The notes under the pieces are model-generated. The model was not told where the DNA came from and did not search any database. It was given only the letters and a program-made list of their open reading frames with translations. Positions 8,459-17,341 of a stretch of DNA of 64,000 nucleotides are shown in pieces (positions within the stretch are counted from its first letter, which is position 1; each line of letters begins with the position of its first letter). The DNA comes from Photobacterium malacitanum (GTDB lineage: Bacteria > Pseudomonadota > Gammaproteobacteria > Enterobacterales > Vibrionaceae), in assembly GCF_900185615.1 (NCBI RefSeq), contig NZ_FYAK01000001.1, forward strand, positions 343,701-407,700, written 5' to 3'. A program made the translations under genes and the position numbers.

Positions 8459-9924
8459 AATAGTTCATCTGTCCATTCTTTATATTTACGCTCTAACGTC
8501 TTTCTTGCCACACCAAGCTGACGTGCTGCTGCTGATTTATTACCATCACTGGCGTCAACAACCTGCATAATATGTGCTTTTTCAACTTCTTTTAGTGTCC
8601 AAGTTACTGGATAGCAATATTGATCTTCACCATTGTCGTGACATTGACATGGCCGTTGAGGATGAGCGGCATTAAATTCAGCTTCTGCAGCTGTCATTGC
8701 ATGTACACCTACAGCGGCAACAGCAGTAACTGGTAACGCATCCCCTTGCAACTCACGCCAATAATCCGCAGGTGGCTTACCTAATAAAATGCATCGCTCC
8801 ATCATATTTCGTAATTCACGAATATTTCCGGGCCAAGAATAGGCTTGCATCGCTAAAATATCTTCATGAGTCCAATTGATAGCTTTCATGCCTAAGTCTT
8901 TTGATAGCTGCGTGGTAAAATGATGACTTAATGATGGAATATCTTCAATTCGATCACGTAATGATGGCAAATCAATCGTGAGTACGTTTAAGCGATAATA
9001 CAAATCTCGACGAAAACGGCCTTCTTCAACTTCAAGTTTTAAATTACGGTTTGTCGCTGCAACAATACGTACATCAATTTGAATTTCTCGCTCTGAACCA
9101 ACAGGACGAATCGCTTTTTGTTCTAATGCCCGCAATAAAGATGATTGCATTGCTAGAGGCATTTCACCTATTTCATCTAAAAACAAAGTGCCGTTATTCG
9201 CTACTCGAAACAGACCTTCACGGCTTTTTTTGGCCCCCGTAAATGCGCCTGAAACATGACCAAATAATTCACTTTCAAGTAGCTCTGGTGCAATAGCACC
9301 ACAGTTAATCGGTACAAAAGGCCCAGTACGCTTACTTAATTGATGTAATGCACGTGCTACCAATTCTTTACCAGTGCCAGATTCACCTTCGACTAATACA
9401 GCTGCAATTGATGGTGCAACTTGAGCAATCAACTTTTTCATCTGCTGTGTTGCCGGCGCATCACCAATAATATTAACTGGATAGCTGCGCTCGACATCAC
9501 GTTGCAATGCAAAATTTTGACGTTCCACTAAACGACGTTCAATGCATCGATTCACTGATTGCATCATTTGATCAAGATTAAACGGTTTTAAAATAAAATC
9601 TGACGCGCCAGCACGTAAAGCCTGAATAGCCGTCTCTAAATCTGCATAACCCGTCATAAATATCACATCACTACGGCGGGTTGTTGGATCAAATGCTTCA
9701 TGCCATTCAATACCAGAACGACCTGGTAAATTGATATCAACAATCAACAAATCAAAATGGCAACGCTTGCGAATTTCTTCTGCTTCTTCAATACTGCCAG
9801 CGGTATCGACTTGAGCAAACTTTTTACTTAAGGCTTTTTTTAAAATTGTGCGCATTCCTGGTTCATCATCAACCACTAATACAGAAACCGCAGTCCAAGA
9901 TGAAGACAAACTAAAATCAGACAT
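8455..9924 (-). CDS. Sigma-54-dependent response regulator (NtrC family)
   Basis: 489 residues in three domains. The receiver (about 13-130) has phosphoacceptor Asp63 in LLIVDINLPG. The AAA+ domain (about 150-385) has Walker A GESGTGKE (180-187), GAFTGA for sigma-54 contact (226-231) and Walker B TLFLDEIGEMP (about 246). The Fis-type DNA-binding helix-turn-helix is at about 446-485. Between AAA+ and Fis lies an unusual linker with Cys426, Cys428, His429 and Cys437 (PCQCHDNGEDQYCYP). It may bind metal or sense redox. The gene is first of an operon with the overlapping kinase and diverges from tupA, which has a consensus sigma-54 promoter. Control of tup and fdh genes is inferred. Confidence 0.95.
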   Translation of the reverse strand: MSDFSLSSSWTAVSVLVVDDEPGMRTILKKALSKKFAQVDTAGSIEEAEEIRKRCHFDLLIVDINLPGRSGIEWHEAFDPTTRRSDVIFMTGYADLETAIQALRAGASDFILKPFNLDQMMQSVNRCIERRLVERQNFALQRDVERSYPVNIIGDAPATQQMKKLIAQVAPSIAAVLVEGESGTGKELVARALHQLSKRTGPFVPINCGAIAPELLESELFGHVSGAFTGAKKSREGLFRVANNGTLFLDEIGEMPLAMQSSLLRALEQKAIRPVGSEREIQIDVRIVAATNRNLKLEVEEGRFRRDLYYRLNVLTIDLPSLRDRIEDIPSLSHHFTTQLSKDLGMKAINWTHEDILAMQAYSWPGNIRELRNMMERCILLGKPPADYWRELQGDALPVTAVAAVGVHAMTAAEAEFNAAHPQRPCQCHDNGEDQYCYPVTWTLKEVEKAHIMQVVDASDGNKSAAARQLGVARKTLERKYKEWTDELL

Positions 9925-9956
9925 AGAGACATTTTAACCGAATATAATTTGCGACA

Positions 9957-10031
9957 TTTTGTCTCACTGCGAATCATTAAGTCAAAATTGTTTTATCATT
10001 TAGTCTAACTTCGGTTAACTTTGTCCTATTT
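9957..10031 (+). promoter_or_regulatory. Candidate enhancer sites for the sigma-54 regulator
   Basis: Related words repeat here: TTTTGTCTCACT (9957-9968, part of GACATTTTGTC, a small dyad), TTTAGTCTAACT (9999-10010) and ACTTTGTCCTATTT (10018-10031). They lie 60-135 bases upstream of the tupA -24 element, the usual enhancer distance. Assignment to the adjacent regulator is inference. Confidence 0.4.
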
Positions 10032-10089
10032 TGGCTACCATTTAATACCTAAATCACATAATCAGTCTTATTCATCAACATTTAAAAAA

Positions 10090-10105
10090 TGGCACTTTAC
10101 TTGCT
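10090..10105 (+). promoter_or_regulatory. Consensus sigma-54 promoter of tupA operon
   Basis: TGGCAC, five bases (TTTAC), TTGCT: a textbook -24/-12 element with GG-N10-GC spacing. Transcription should start near 10116, leaving a leader of about 110 bases before tupA. Confidence 0.85.
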
Positions 10106-10228
10106 TATAGCTGGGCAGCGTTATTTCTTAAGGTGATATGAGTCATTTTGCCGCATGTATTTGGCTTCAAAACTGACGACTTTTCATCTCAACACTTTTT
10201 AATGTAAACCAATCGATCAGGAATGTTG

Positions 10229-11050
10229 ATGAACCTATTAAAAACCACTTTAGTTATTCTTGGCTGCGCATCAGCAACCATGGCTTATGCATCTACAGAT
10301 ACAGCAAATAAGACAGTACGCCTTGCCACTACCACCAGCACTTATCACTCTGGGTTACTTGACTACTTATTGCCTGTTTTTACTAAAGACACTGGTTATA
10401 AGGTTGAAGTGCTAGCAGCAGGGACAGGTAAAGCACTGCGCATGGGTGAGCATGGTGACGTTGATTTAGTGATGACCCATGCACCACAATCTGAAGCAAC
10501 ATTTGTTGAGAAAGGTTATGGCGTTCTACCGCGTAATTTAATGTACAACGATTTCGTTTTAGTCGGCCCTAAGAGTGATCCAGCTAAAATCAAAGGTGAT
10601 AAAGATGTTGCACATGCGCTAAAAGAGATTGCAGCTGATAATGCGATGTTTATTTCTCGTGGTGATGACTCAGGTACTAATAAAAAAGAACTCAATATCT
10701 GGGCACAAACGAAAATGGAACCAAACTTTGGTGGTTATAAAGCCGTGGGTCAAGGTATGGGCCCAACATTGAACATGGCATCAGAACTGCAAGCCTATAC
10801 ATTAACCGATCGTGGTACTTGGCTGGCTTATGAAACCAAGCTTGAACTGGAAATTATGGTTGAAGGTGATAAGCGTTTATTTAACCCATACCAAGTTATT
10901 TTAATTAACCCTAGTCGCTACCCTGATCTTAATTACCAAGGTGCAAAAACATTCAGTGATTGGTTAGTTAATCCCAAAGCACAAAAGTTAATTAATAACT
11001 ACCAACGTCACGGCCAACAATTGTTCGTTGCTGATGCGCAAACACAATAA
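10229..11050 (+). CDS. tupA: Tungstate ABC transporter substrate-binding protein TupA
   Basis: Periplasmic protein that binds tungstate (and less well molybdate) for the TupBC importer. It has a signal peptide (MNLLKTTLVILGCASATMAYA), the TTTST motif just after it (ligand-binding in TupA), the GTGKALRMGEHGDVD block and SRGDDSGTNKKE. The length of about 273 aa is normal. Two ATGs, 10223 and 10229, are possible; AGGA at 10219-10222 is correctly spaced only for 10229. First gene of the tup-mob operon, behind a consensus sigma-54 promoter. A 160-base structured gap separates it from tupB. Tungstate rather than molybdate specificity rests on the Tup-type motifs. Confidence 0.93.
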   Translation: MNLLKTTLVILGCASATMAYASTDTANKTVRLATTTSTYHSGLLDYLLPVFTKDTGYKVEVLAAGTGKALRMGEHGDVDLVMTHAPQSEATFVEKGYGVLPRNLMYNDFVLVGPKSDPAKIKGDKDVAHALKEIAADNAMFISRGDDSGTNKKELNIWAQTKMEPNFGGYKAVGQGMGPTLNMASELQAYTLTDRGTWLAYETKLELEIMVEGDKRLFNPYQVILINPSRYPDLNYQGAKTFSDWLVNPKAQKLINNYQRHGQQLFVADAQTQ

Positions 11051-11079
11051 TAGTAACAGATTAATTTAATATGATATTT

Positions 11080-11190
11080 CGCCGATGATTGCTGATTTTA
11101 TATATTAATCATTATGGCATCACAGTTATTACATCGAGCCTTAGACTTAATGCTAATAACGTGAATGATAGCACCATCGGCGTATTTTTT
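11080..11190 (+). ncRNA. Structured RNA element between tupA and tupB
   Basis: CGCCGATG (11080-11087) pairs with CATCGGCG (11175-11182), closing an 87-base interior that contains a second helix, GTTATTA (11125-11131) with TAATAAC (11154-11160). A T-run (11185-11190) follows the outer helix as in an intrinsic terminator. It could attenuate tupBC relative to tupA, or be a ligand-sensing element such as a Moco/Tuco-type riboswitch. I cannot confirm a match to that consensus. Confidence 0.45.
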
Positions 11191-11210
11191 AGGTCAAAAC
11201 AGACATTAGC

Positions 11211-11912
11211 ATGAATATTTGGCAGACAACTCAGCAAGCAACTCAACTTCTTTTTAGTGGCGATAGCGCACTTTGGGGTATTGTCGGGGTGTCATTTTCG
11301 GTGTCTCTTTTTGCCATCGCCTTAGTCATTATCCCCTCACTACTGATTGCCTTTGCATTAGCTTATGGTAAATTCCCTGGTCGTTGGCTCACACTCTCTT
11401 TAATGAATACCTTACAATCCGTTCCGACAGTAGTCATTGGCTTACTGCTTTATATGTTGTTATCACGCGCAGGACCATTAGGCGATTGGCAAATGCTGTT
11501 TACCCAAAAAGCGATGATATTAGGTCAAGTATTAATCTGTTTTCCACTTTTAGTATCGATGATGCATGCTGCCTTTCAAAATAGTGATCGCCGTGCATGG
11601 GAAACAGCACTCACCTTAGGATCGAGCTACCCTCGCGCATTAATCAGTTTAATGTGGGAAAGCCGCTTTCCGTTAATTGCAGCCATTGTGGCTTCCTTTA
11701 GCCGTGTGATCACCGAAGTCGGCTGCTCAATGATGGTCGGTGGCAACATTTTAAATTCAACTCGAAATATCCCGACAGCAATTGCGCTTGAGAGCTCAAA
11801 AGGTGCATTTGCTCAAGGTGTAGCCTTAGGAATGGTGTTACTTATTCTAGCCTTAGGTCTAAACTTTATTTTATCTATCGCCCGTGGCAAAGCCCATTTG
11901 CGAACTAACTAA
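11211..11912 (+). CDS. tupB: Tungstate ABC transporter permease TupB
   Basis: 233 residues with about five or six transmembrane segments (first at about 25-47). A binding-protein-dependent transport signature lies in the loop WETALTLGSSYPRALISLMW (about 130-150; the EAA-like motif that contacts the ATPase). It forms the inner-membrane channel for tungstate delivered by TupA. It is followed after 15 bases by tupC. The leader holds the RNA element described separately, so its expression may be set independently of tupA. Confidence 0.92.
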   Translation: MNIWQTTQQATQLLFSGDSALWGIVGVSFSVSLFAIALVIIPSLLIAFALAYGKFPGRWLTLSLMNTLQSVPTVVIGLLLYMLLSRAGPLGDWQMLFTQKAMILGQVLICFPLLVSMMHAAFQNSDRRAWETALTLGSSYPRALISLMWESRFPLIAAIVASFSRVITEVGCSMMVGGNILNSTRNIPTAIALESSKGAFAQGVALGMVLLILALGLNFILSIARGKAHLRTN

Positions 11913-11927
11913 GCCGAGGCCTTAATT

Positions 11928-12641
11928 ATGACTCATGCATCCATTCAGGCACTCGACCTTTCAGTTCGTTTTAAAAGCCGTCTACTGTTTCATATTCCAC
12001 AACTCAATTTAGCACCACGAGACGCTATCTATTTAACGGGTGATAACGGAGTTGGCAAAACAACCTTATTGAAAGTGTTAGCTGGCTTACAAAAACCGAC
12101 CACCGGTACGATTAATATTCATCAGCATACTTTTTTTAAACGTCTCTTTAGTGGCTGTTATGAAGGGAGTATTATCTATCTCCATCAAACCCCATATATG
12201 TTTGATGCTACAGTGTTTAACAATGTATGCTATGGGTTACGATACGCGATTAAAGATCGTCAAAAACGCCGAAATGAAGCCATTAATGCTTTGCGGATGG
12301 TCGGCCTTGAAACTCTGGCTAATGAGCATGTGTCCGTTTTATCTGGTGGTGAACGCCAACGCGTCGCAATGGCACGAGCATGGGTACTTAAGCCCAGTGT
12401 ACTATTAATGGATGAATCCAGTGCGAGCATGGATCAAGAGTCAATTAATCGCCAAGTTATTTTAGCGGAAGATTTATTGTCACGAGGCACCAGTTTAGTG
12501 ATCACTAGTCATCAACAAAATGCACTCACTGCACTTTGTCGCCGCCAATGGACAATCAATGATACCCAGTTAATTGAACGAGCCGATCTCCAACTCGTTA
12601 AAGATACCAAAAACAATAAGGATAATTATGCCTACGCCTGA
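11928..12641 (+). CDS. tupC: Tungstate ABC transporter ATPase TupC
   Basis: 237-residue ABC ATPase with Walker A GDNGVGKT (38-45), signature LSGGERQ (about 138), Walker B VLLMDE followed by SSASMD (D-loop) and the switch His in ITSHQQ. It powers TupB. Near its 3' end the next gene (mobA) begins inside it with a 14-base overlap, so transport and cofactor genes are translationally linked. Confidence 0.92.
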   Translation: MTHASIQALDLSVRFKSRLLFHIPQLNLAPRDAIYLTGDNGVGKTTLLKVLAGLQKPTTGTINIHQHTFFKRLFSGCYEGSIIYLHQTPYMFDATVFNNVCYGLRYAIKDRQKRRNEAINALRMVGLETLANEHVSVLSGGERQRVAMARAWVLKPSVLLMDESSASMDQESINRQVILAEDLLSRGTSLVITSHQQNALTALCRRQWTINDTQLIERADLQLVKDTKNNKDNYAYA

Positions 12642-13221
12642 ACAAACCCATTGGGTCATTTTAGCGGGTGGCCAAGCCAGCCGTATGGGAGGCAACGATA
12701 AAGGCTTGATTGAACTTGCAGGCCAACCGTTTATTCAACATGTGATTAATACCCTAGCACCACAAACATCTCATATCAGTATTAACGCAAACCGTAACCA
12801 AGATCTATATCGCCAATATGGTGATGTTTTTGGCGATAGCATTGAAAATTATCCAGGTCCTTTAGGTGGTATGCATGCAGCGCTACACCATATAGATAAT
12901 GACTGGATTGGTTTTGTACCCTGCGATTGCCCGCAATTACCGGCTGATTTAGTAACAAGAATGGCGGCAGCATGTCAACCAGATACCGATATTGCGGTGG
13001 CACATAATGGCGATTATATTCAACCTGTTGTGACACTTCTACACCGTCGTATTCTGCCAAAATTAGAAGCTTTTTTAGCTAACGGCGATCGCAAGATAAT
13101 TTTACTTTATCGTCAATGTAACATGATTACAGTTGATTTCAGTGATCAAGCCGACGCCTTTATCAACCTCAATACCCCTGAAGAATTATCACAATTTGGA
13201 GTACGCCATGAGTCAAATTAA
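12628..13221 (+). CDS. mobA: Molybdenum cofactor guanylyltransferase MobA
   Basis: Attaches GMP to molybdopterin to make the MGD form of the cofactor needed by formate dehydrogenase. 197 residues begin [22 protein letters not shown], with the nucleotide-binding LAGGxxxRMGGxDKG signature near 11-24 and [10 protein letters not shown] near 76. The start ATG 12628 follows AAGGAT by six bases and agrees with the family N-terminus; a longer in-frame extension back to 12574 lies inside tupC and is rejected. It overlaps tupC (14 bases) and mobB/moeA (14 bases). Confidence 0.94.
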   Translation: MPTPEQTHWVILAGGQASRMGGNDKGLIELAGQPFIQHVINTLAPQTSHISINANRNQDLYRQYGDVFGDSIENYPGPLGGMHAALHHIDNDWIGFVPCDCPQLPADLVTRMAAACQPDTDIAVAHNGDYIQPVVTLLHRRILPKLEAFLANGDRKIILLYRQCNMITVDFSDQADAFINLNTPEELSQFGVRHESN

Positions 13222-14986
13222 CGCCTCTGTGCCTTTATTAGGCTTTGCTGCATTTAGTGGTACCGGTAAAACAACCCTTATTGAAGCCATGTTACCTAAA
13301 TTGGTTGAACGTGGCCTACGCGTTGCTGTAATCAAACACGCTCATCATGACTTTGATATTGATCAGCAAGGAAAAGATAGCTACCGATTAAGAAAAGCGG
13401 GTGCACACCAAATGCTTATCTCCTCTCGCTATCGTCGCGCATTGATCACTGAAACCCCCTTAGCAGAAGCAAGCTTACCGTCTTTAATTCGACAATTAGA
13501 TCAAACGCAACTTGATATTATTTTAGTCGAAGGATTTAAGAAGCTCGACTTTCCAAAGATTGAATTACGCCGCCAAGTCATTAACAAGCCGTGGCTATAT
13601 AAAGACGATAACACTATCATTGCGATTGCAAGTGACACCAAAGCAGACACAACCTTACCGCAAATAAGCATTGATGATATTGAACAACTAACCGATTTCG
13701 TGGTGCAATTCAGTCGCCAATCGCACCAGCACTCAATCGAAACAACCAGTTGTGATGCTGTTCAACCACAAGGAATGTTATCGGTTGATGAAGGCCGAAA
13801 GCGCATTCTTGATCAGATATCTGTTGTTGATAATCCACAAACGGTTTCGCTAAAACAAGCACTTGGACATATCGCACATAGCAATATTCTGTCGCCAGTA
13901 AATGTGCCACAGCATACCAATTCAGCAATGGATGGCTATGCTATTCGCAGCGAAGATATTCATTTAAAAAGCTATACCGTTGTCGGTCAAGTGCTTGCAG
14001 GACATCATTACCCTCACCCATTACAGAAAGGTGAAGCAGTACGTATTATGACAGGCGCTCCCGTTCCACAAGGTGCCGATACCGTTATAATGCGAGAACA
14101 AGCACAACAAGATGGTGACACCGTCACATTTAACCTCACCATGGGCGCAATTAAAGCGGGTCAAAATGTTCGCTTAGCGGGTGAAGATCTTGCTCTTGAC
14201 CAAGTAGCTGTTGCTAAAGGCCAAACAATCACCGCGCCAGAACTGGGTATGATCGCATCACTGGGGTTAAGCACACTAACAATCAATGCACCTTTGCGTG
14301 TTGCTATTTTCTCAACCGGTGATGAAGTGCAAGCCCCAGGTGAAGCACAACAACAAAACTGCATTTATGATTCAAATCGCTACAGCTTATTTGCCTTATT
14401 AACCGGTTTAGGTTGTGAGGTAGTTGATTTAGGCATTATTGAAGACAATGAAACTGCGCTTGAAACGACGTTACGTCAAGCGAGCCACCAAGCCGATATG
14501 ATTTTATCATCTGGTGGCGTCTCTGTTGGCGATGCTGATTACATCAAAACTGTACTTGATAAACTCGGTGAAATTAACTTCTGGCGAATCAATATGCGCC
14601 CAGGACGCCCATTAGCATTTGGTCATATTAATGATGTGCCATTTTTTGGTTTACCCGGCAATCCCGTTGCAGTCATGGTGACATTTTTACAATTTGTTGA
14701 ACCTGCAATTCGCAAACAACAGGGCCATCAAAATTGGCAACCACAAACATATACTGCTGTAGCTGCTGAGCCGCTACGATCTCGTCATGGACGAACCGAA
14801 TATCTACGTGGGTATTACCATTGGGATGCTAATGGCCGCCTGTCAGTAAAAACAATTGGCTCACAAGGTTCAGGTATTTTACGTTCAATGAGTGAAGCTA
14901 ATTGCTTAATTGAAATTCCACCACTGCAAGAATATGCCCAGATTGGCGATAAAGTGACTGTTATTCCACTTAATATACGCTTTTAG
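13208..14986 (+). CDS. mobB-moeA: MobB-MoeA fusion (Moco biosynthesis)
   Basis: A 592-residue fusion. Residues 1 to about 170 are MobB, a GTP-binding adaptor with P-loop [10 protein letters not shown] (about 14-23) and HAHHDFDID. Residues from about 190 on are MoeA, molybdopterin molybdotransferase, with NSAMDGYA, the [12 protein letters not shown] block, [19 protein letters not shown] and LPGNPVAV. MoeA inserts the metal into molybdopterin; MobB assists MobA. Start at ATG 13208, inside the end of mobA. Such fusions are known in Vibrionaceae. A free-standing MoeA also exists at 57258, so this copy may be dedicated to tungstate or to the bis-MGD branch; that is inference. Terminator follows. 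Confidence 0.93.
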   Translation: MSQINASVPLLGFAAFSGTGKTTLIEAMLPKLVERGLRVAVIKHAHHDFDIDQQGKDSYRLRKAGAHQMLISSRYRRALITETPLAEASLPSLIRQLDQTQLDIILVEGFKKLDFPKIELRRQVINKPWLYKDDNTIIAIASDTKADTTLPQISIDDIEQLTDFVVQFSRQSHQHSIETTSCDAVQPQGMLSVDEGRKRILDQISVVDNPQTVSLKQALGHIAHSNILSPVNVPQHTNSAMDGYAIRSEDIHLKSYTVVGQVLAGHHYPHPLQKGEAVRIMTGAPVPQGADTVIMREQAQQDGDTVTFNLTMGAIKAGQNVRLAGEDLALDQVAVAKGQTITAPELGMIASLGLSTLTINAPLRVAIFSTGDEVQAPGEAQQQNCIYDSNRYSLFALLTGLGCEVVDLGIIEDNETALETTLRQASHQADMILSSGGVSVGDADYIKTVLDKLGEINFWRINMRPGRPLAFGHINDVPFFGLPGNPVAVMVTFLQFVEPAIRKQQGHQNWQPQTYTAVAAEPLRSRHGRTEYLRGYYHWDANGRLSVKTIGSQGSGILRSMSEANCLIEIPPLQEYAQIGDKVTVIPLNIRF

Positions 14987-15010
14987 TCAATAAAACAGCG
15001 ACTACATAAT

Positions 15011-15042
15011 GCCAAGCATTGCTCATATTGCTTGGCTTTTTT
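15011..15042 (+). terminator. Terminator of the tup-mob-moe operon
   Basis: GCCAAGCA pairs with TGCTTGGC around a 12-base loop, followed by TTTTTT. It lies 25 bases past the fusion gene's stop. Confidence 0.9.
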
Positions 15043-15171
15043 ATGTCTACTACTATTAGTATGTATTTCGTCAATATATGTATTTACATTAATATCATCT
15101 GGCTAGACCATTAAAGTGATATTTATGATGTAGAATAGCGGCAGTCTTATTTTTAGGTATTATAAGTAAAC

Positions 15172-15888
15172 ATGTTTTTAGATTCATATTATTCAAATAA
15201 CGACGGTGAATTATCTTTTACTCGTGAGCAAGCAAGCCATTTTGCAAAACGTGTAGCCGGTGACTTTAACCCGCTTCATGATGAAGATAACAAGCGTTTT
15301 TGTGTACCTGGCGATCTGCTTTTTTCGGTTCTTCTAGCCAACGTTGGCCTTAGCCAAAAAATGCGTTTCGAATTTGCAGGCATGATCAATGAATCAAGCT
15401 GCCTACTTATAGACATCAAATCCCCGACAGAACTAGCGGTTATCGACTGTACGGGCAAAGTCTACATGGATGTGATACGCAGCGGTGAAACAACAAAGGA
15501 TGAGGTCTTAATTTCACAAGTTACTAAAAACTATGTGCAATTTTCAGGAATGAACTTTCCACACATTATGGTACCTTTGATGAAATCAAAAGATATCATG
15601 ATTAATCCTACTCGCCCGTTAGTGATCTATGAATGTATGGAACTTGATTTCACACGTTTAGATCTTCGTGCGCCAACCGTTGAATTAACTGACTCTATTA
15701 TTGAAGTTGAAGGCAAACGTGGTAGCGTAACGCTGCATTTCTGCTTTAAAGAAAATGGTGAAATCGTCGGTACAGGCAGTAAACGTATGCTGATGAGCGG
15801 ATTAAAACCTTATTGCCAAGATGGTATTGATGATTTAGTTTCACGTTTTAATGAGCGTAAAGATAAATTCAATGCGACTAATAGCTAA
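15172..15888 (+). CDS. DUF3581 protein, hot-dog-like N-terminus
   Basis: 238-residue cytoplasmic protein of the DUF3581 family, common in Vibrionaceae and Shewanella. Near residue 29 it has AGDFNPLHDED, very like the D-x-N-P-L-H active-site loop of MaoC/R-specific enoyl-CoA hydratases, and the surrounding strands suit a hot-dog fold. The function is not established; an acyl-CoA or acyl-ACP related activity is possible. No signal peptide. Monocistronic, closed by its own terminator. Confidence 0.85.
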   Translation: MFLDSYYSNNDGELSFTREQASHFAKRVAGDFNPLHDEDNKRFCVPGDLLFSVLLANVGLSQKMRFEFAGMINESSCLLIDIKSPTELAVIDCTGKVYMDVIRSGETTKDEVLISQVTKNYVQFSGMNFPHIMVPLMKSKDIMINPTRPLVIYECMELDFTRLDLRAPTVELTDSIIEVEGKRGSVTLHFCFKENGEIVGTGSKRMLMSGLKPYCQDGIDDLVSRFNERKDKFNATNS

Positions 15889-15910
15889 ATAGCCAATCTA
15901 TTTTCTATAA

Positions 15911-15966
15911 AAAAAGCCCAATTAGCACTTATCTTTCTCATTGATAAGTATCCATTGGGCTTTTTT
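15911..15966. terminator. Two-part hairpin terminator
   Basis: AAAAAGCCCAAT pairs with ATTGGGCTTTTTT, and an inner ACTTATC/GATAAGT helix extends it. T-run on the right, A-run on the left, so it can serve both the DUF3581 gene and the leftward kinase operon. Confidence 0.9.
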
Positions 15967-16003
15967 GTCTTGCTGTTTTTAGAACAATGGCACTACGTTA
16001 TTA

Positions 16004-17341
16004 TTAATCACTCAACGTTGACACTAATTCAGACGCGAGTGGTAAATACAATCGAGACCGTAAACCGGGATTATTATCACTAAAAACCAATTCACCATTA
16101 TGACGAATCACTACCGCTTCCACTAACGATAACCCTAATCCAAATCCTTGATGAGTTCGACTACGATCGGCACGGAACATCGGCTCACGAATTTTCTCTT
16201 TGTCTTCATCAGACACACCCATGCCATTATCTGTTACTACAATACCAAAATGATCAACAATGACATTAATGACTCCGTGCTCAGGAGTGTATTTAATCGC
16301 ATTTTCAACCAAGTTATAAACAGCTCGAAATAATAAACTTGGCTCACCTTGCAACCGGTATGGTTGATCTTCTCTAAATGTGAGTTGCTGTTTTTTTTCA
16401 TCTGAAATAGGCAACAAAAATTCAACCACGTCACGGCACACTTGAGATAAATCAACCCACTCTTTATCAATCTGCTGCTTGCCACTGTTTAAATTAGCAA
16501 TTTCCAGCATGCCATTAAACATACTCAACAATACTTCTAAATCATCATGACAGGCTTCTAATTCATCCGTATAGGGTTCAGTTGGTTGGGTTAACAATCG
16601 CTCGAGACGTAATTTCATTCGCGCAATGGGTGTGCGTAAATCATGTGCCATCCCCACAGAGAGTGCTTTTAGCGATGTTTCTTTTTTCTCGACCTGTTCA
16701 ATCAAAAAATTTAGGTGAATAGTTAACACATCGAATTCATCATCATTGCTACTCACTGGTAGCTTGACCCCTTTTTCACCTAAAATAACTCGATTCATAC
16801 CCTGATTAACACGGGCTAACTTCTTTAAGATTACAATTGCAAACAGTGAAGCCCCGGCCAACATGATAATGACTGGCACAGCAATTCCAGACAGCAGCAT
16901 CGGAATAACAGTCTGGCGATAAGCTTGCATAAATTGCGGGTTAATTTTTATCTCTAATTCCATCCCTCGTGGTAGCTTAACCACTTGAGACAGCTGTGTT
17001 GTTTTTCCTCGGCTAAAAATAAATGACGCTGCAGGGTAAGTCGCTATCTCATCAACAACAGGTTTTGCTGGTTGTACAATATAACTAAATGTGGTGTTGT
17101 TTTTACTACGTTGCGTTATCGTTTTATAAAGTTCGACGCTATTACCTTTGTTGAGCATCATCGTAAACAAATTAGCTTCATTGACTAAATCACGTTTTAA
17201 TTGTTGGTGGTAAAACGTCTCTGAACTAACGACTACCTGATTAATAAATAAGATGAAAATAAAAGCAACACAGGTAATAAAATACATCAACACTTTAAAA
17301 ATAGTTGATCGCGACAGGTTTTCAGGCCCGGCGTAAGACAT
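16004..17341 (-). CDS. Sensor histidine kinase (OmpR-type system)
   Basis: 445 residues. TM1 at about 15-37, a short periplasmic sensor (about 38-150), TM2 (about 150-172), HAMP (to about 226), H-box VGMAHDLRTPIAR near 232, and an ATPase domain with N box NLVENAIKY, DNGMGVS and GFGLGLS. It phosphorylates the response regulator encoded just upstream; the two genes overlap by 20 bases. The signal is unknown. The AHDLRTP form of the H-box is typical of QseC/CusS-like kinases, but the sensor domain is too divergent to name. Confidence 0.92.
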   Translation of the reverse strand: MSYAGPENLSRSTIFKVLMYFITCVAFIFILFINQVVVSSETFYHQQLKRDLVNEANLFTMMLNKGNSVELYKTITQRSKNNTTFSYIVQPAKPVVDEIATYPAASFIFSRGKTTQLSQVVKLPRGMELEIKINPQFMQAYRQTVIPMLLSGIAVPVIIMLAGASLFAIVILKKLARVNQGMNRVILGEKGVKLPVSSNDDEFDVLTIHLNFLIEQVEKKETSLKALSVGMAHDLRTPIARMKLRLERLLTQPTEPYTDELEACHDDLEVLLSMFNGMLEIANLNSGKQQIDKEWVDLSQVCRDVVEFLLPISDEKKQQLTFREDQPYRLQGEPSLLFRAVYNLVENAIKYTPEHGVINVIVDHFGIVVTDNGMGVSDEDKEKIREPMFRADRSRTHQGFGLGLSLVEAVVIRHNGELVFSDNNPGLRSRLYLPLASELVSTLSD

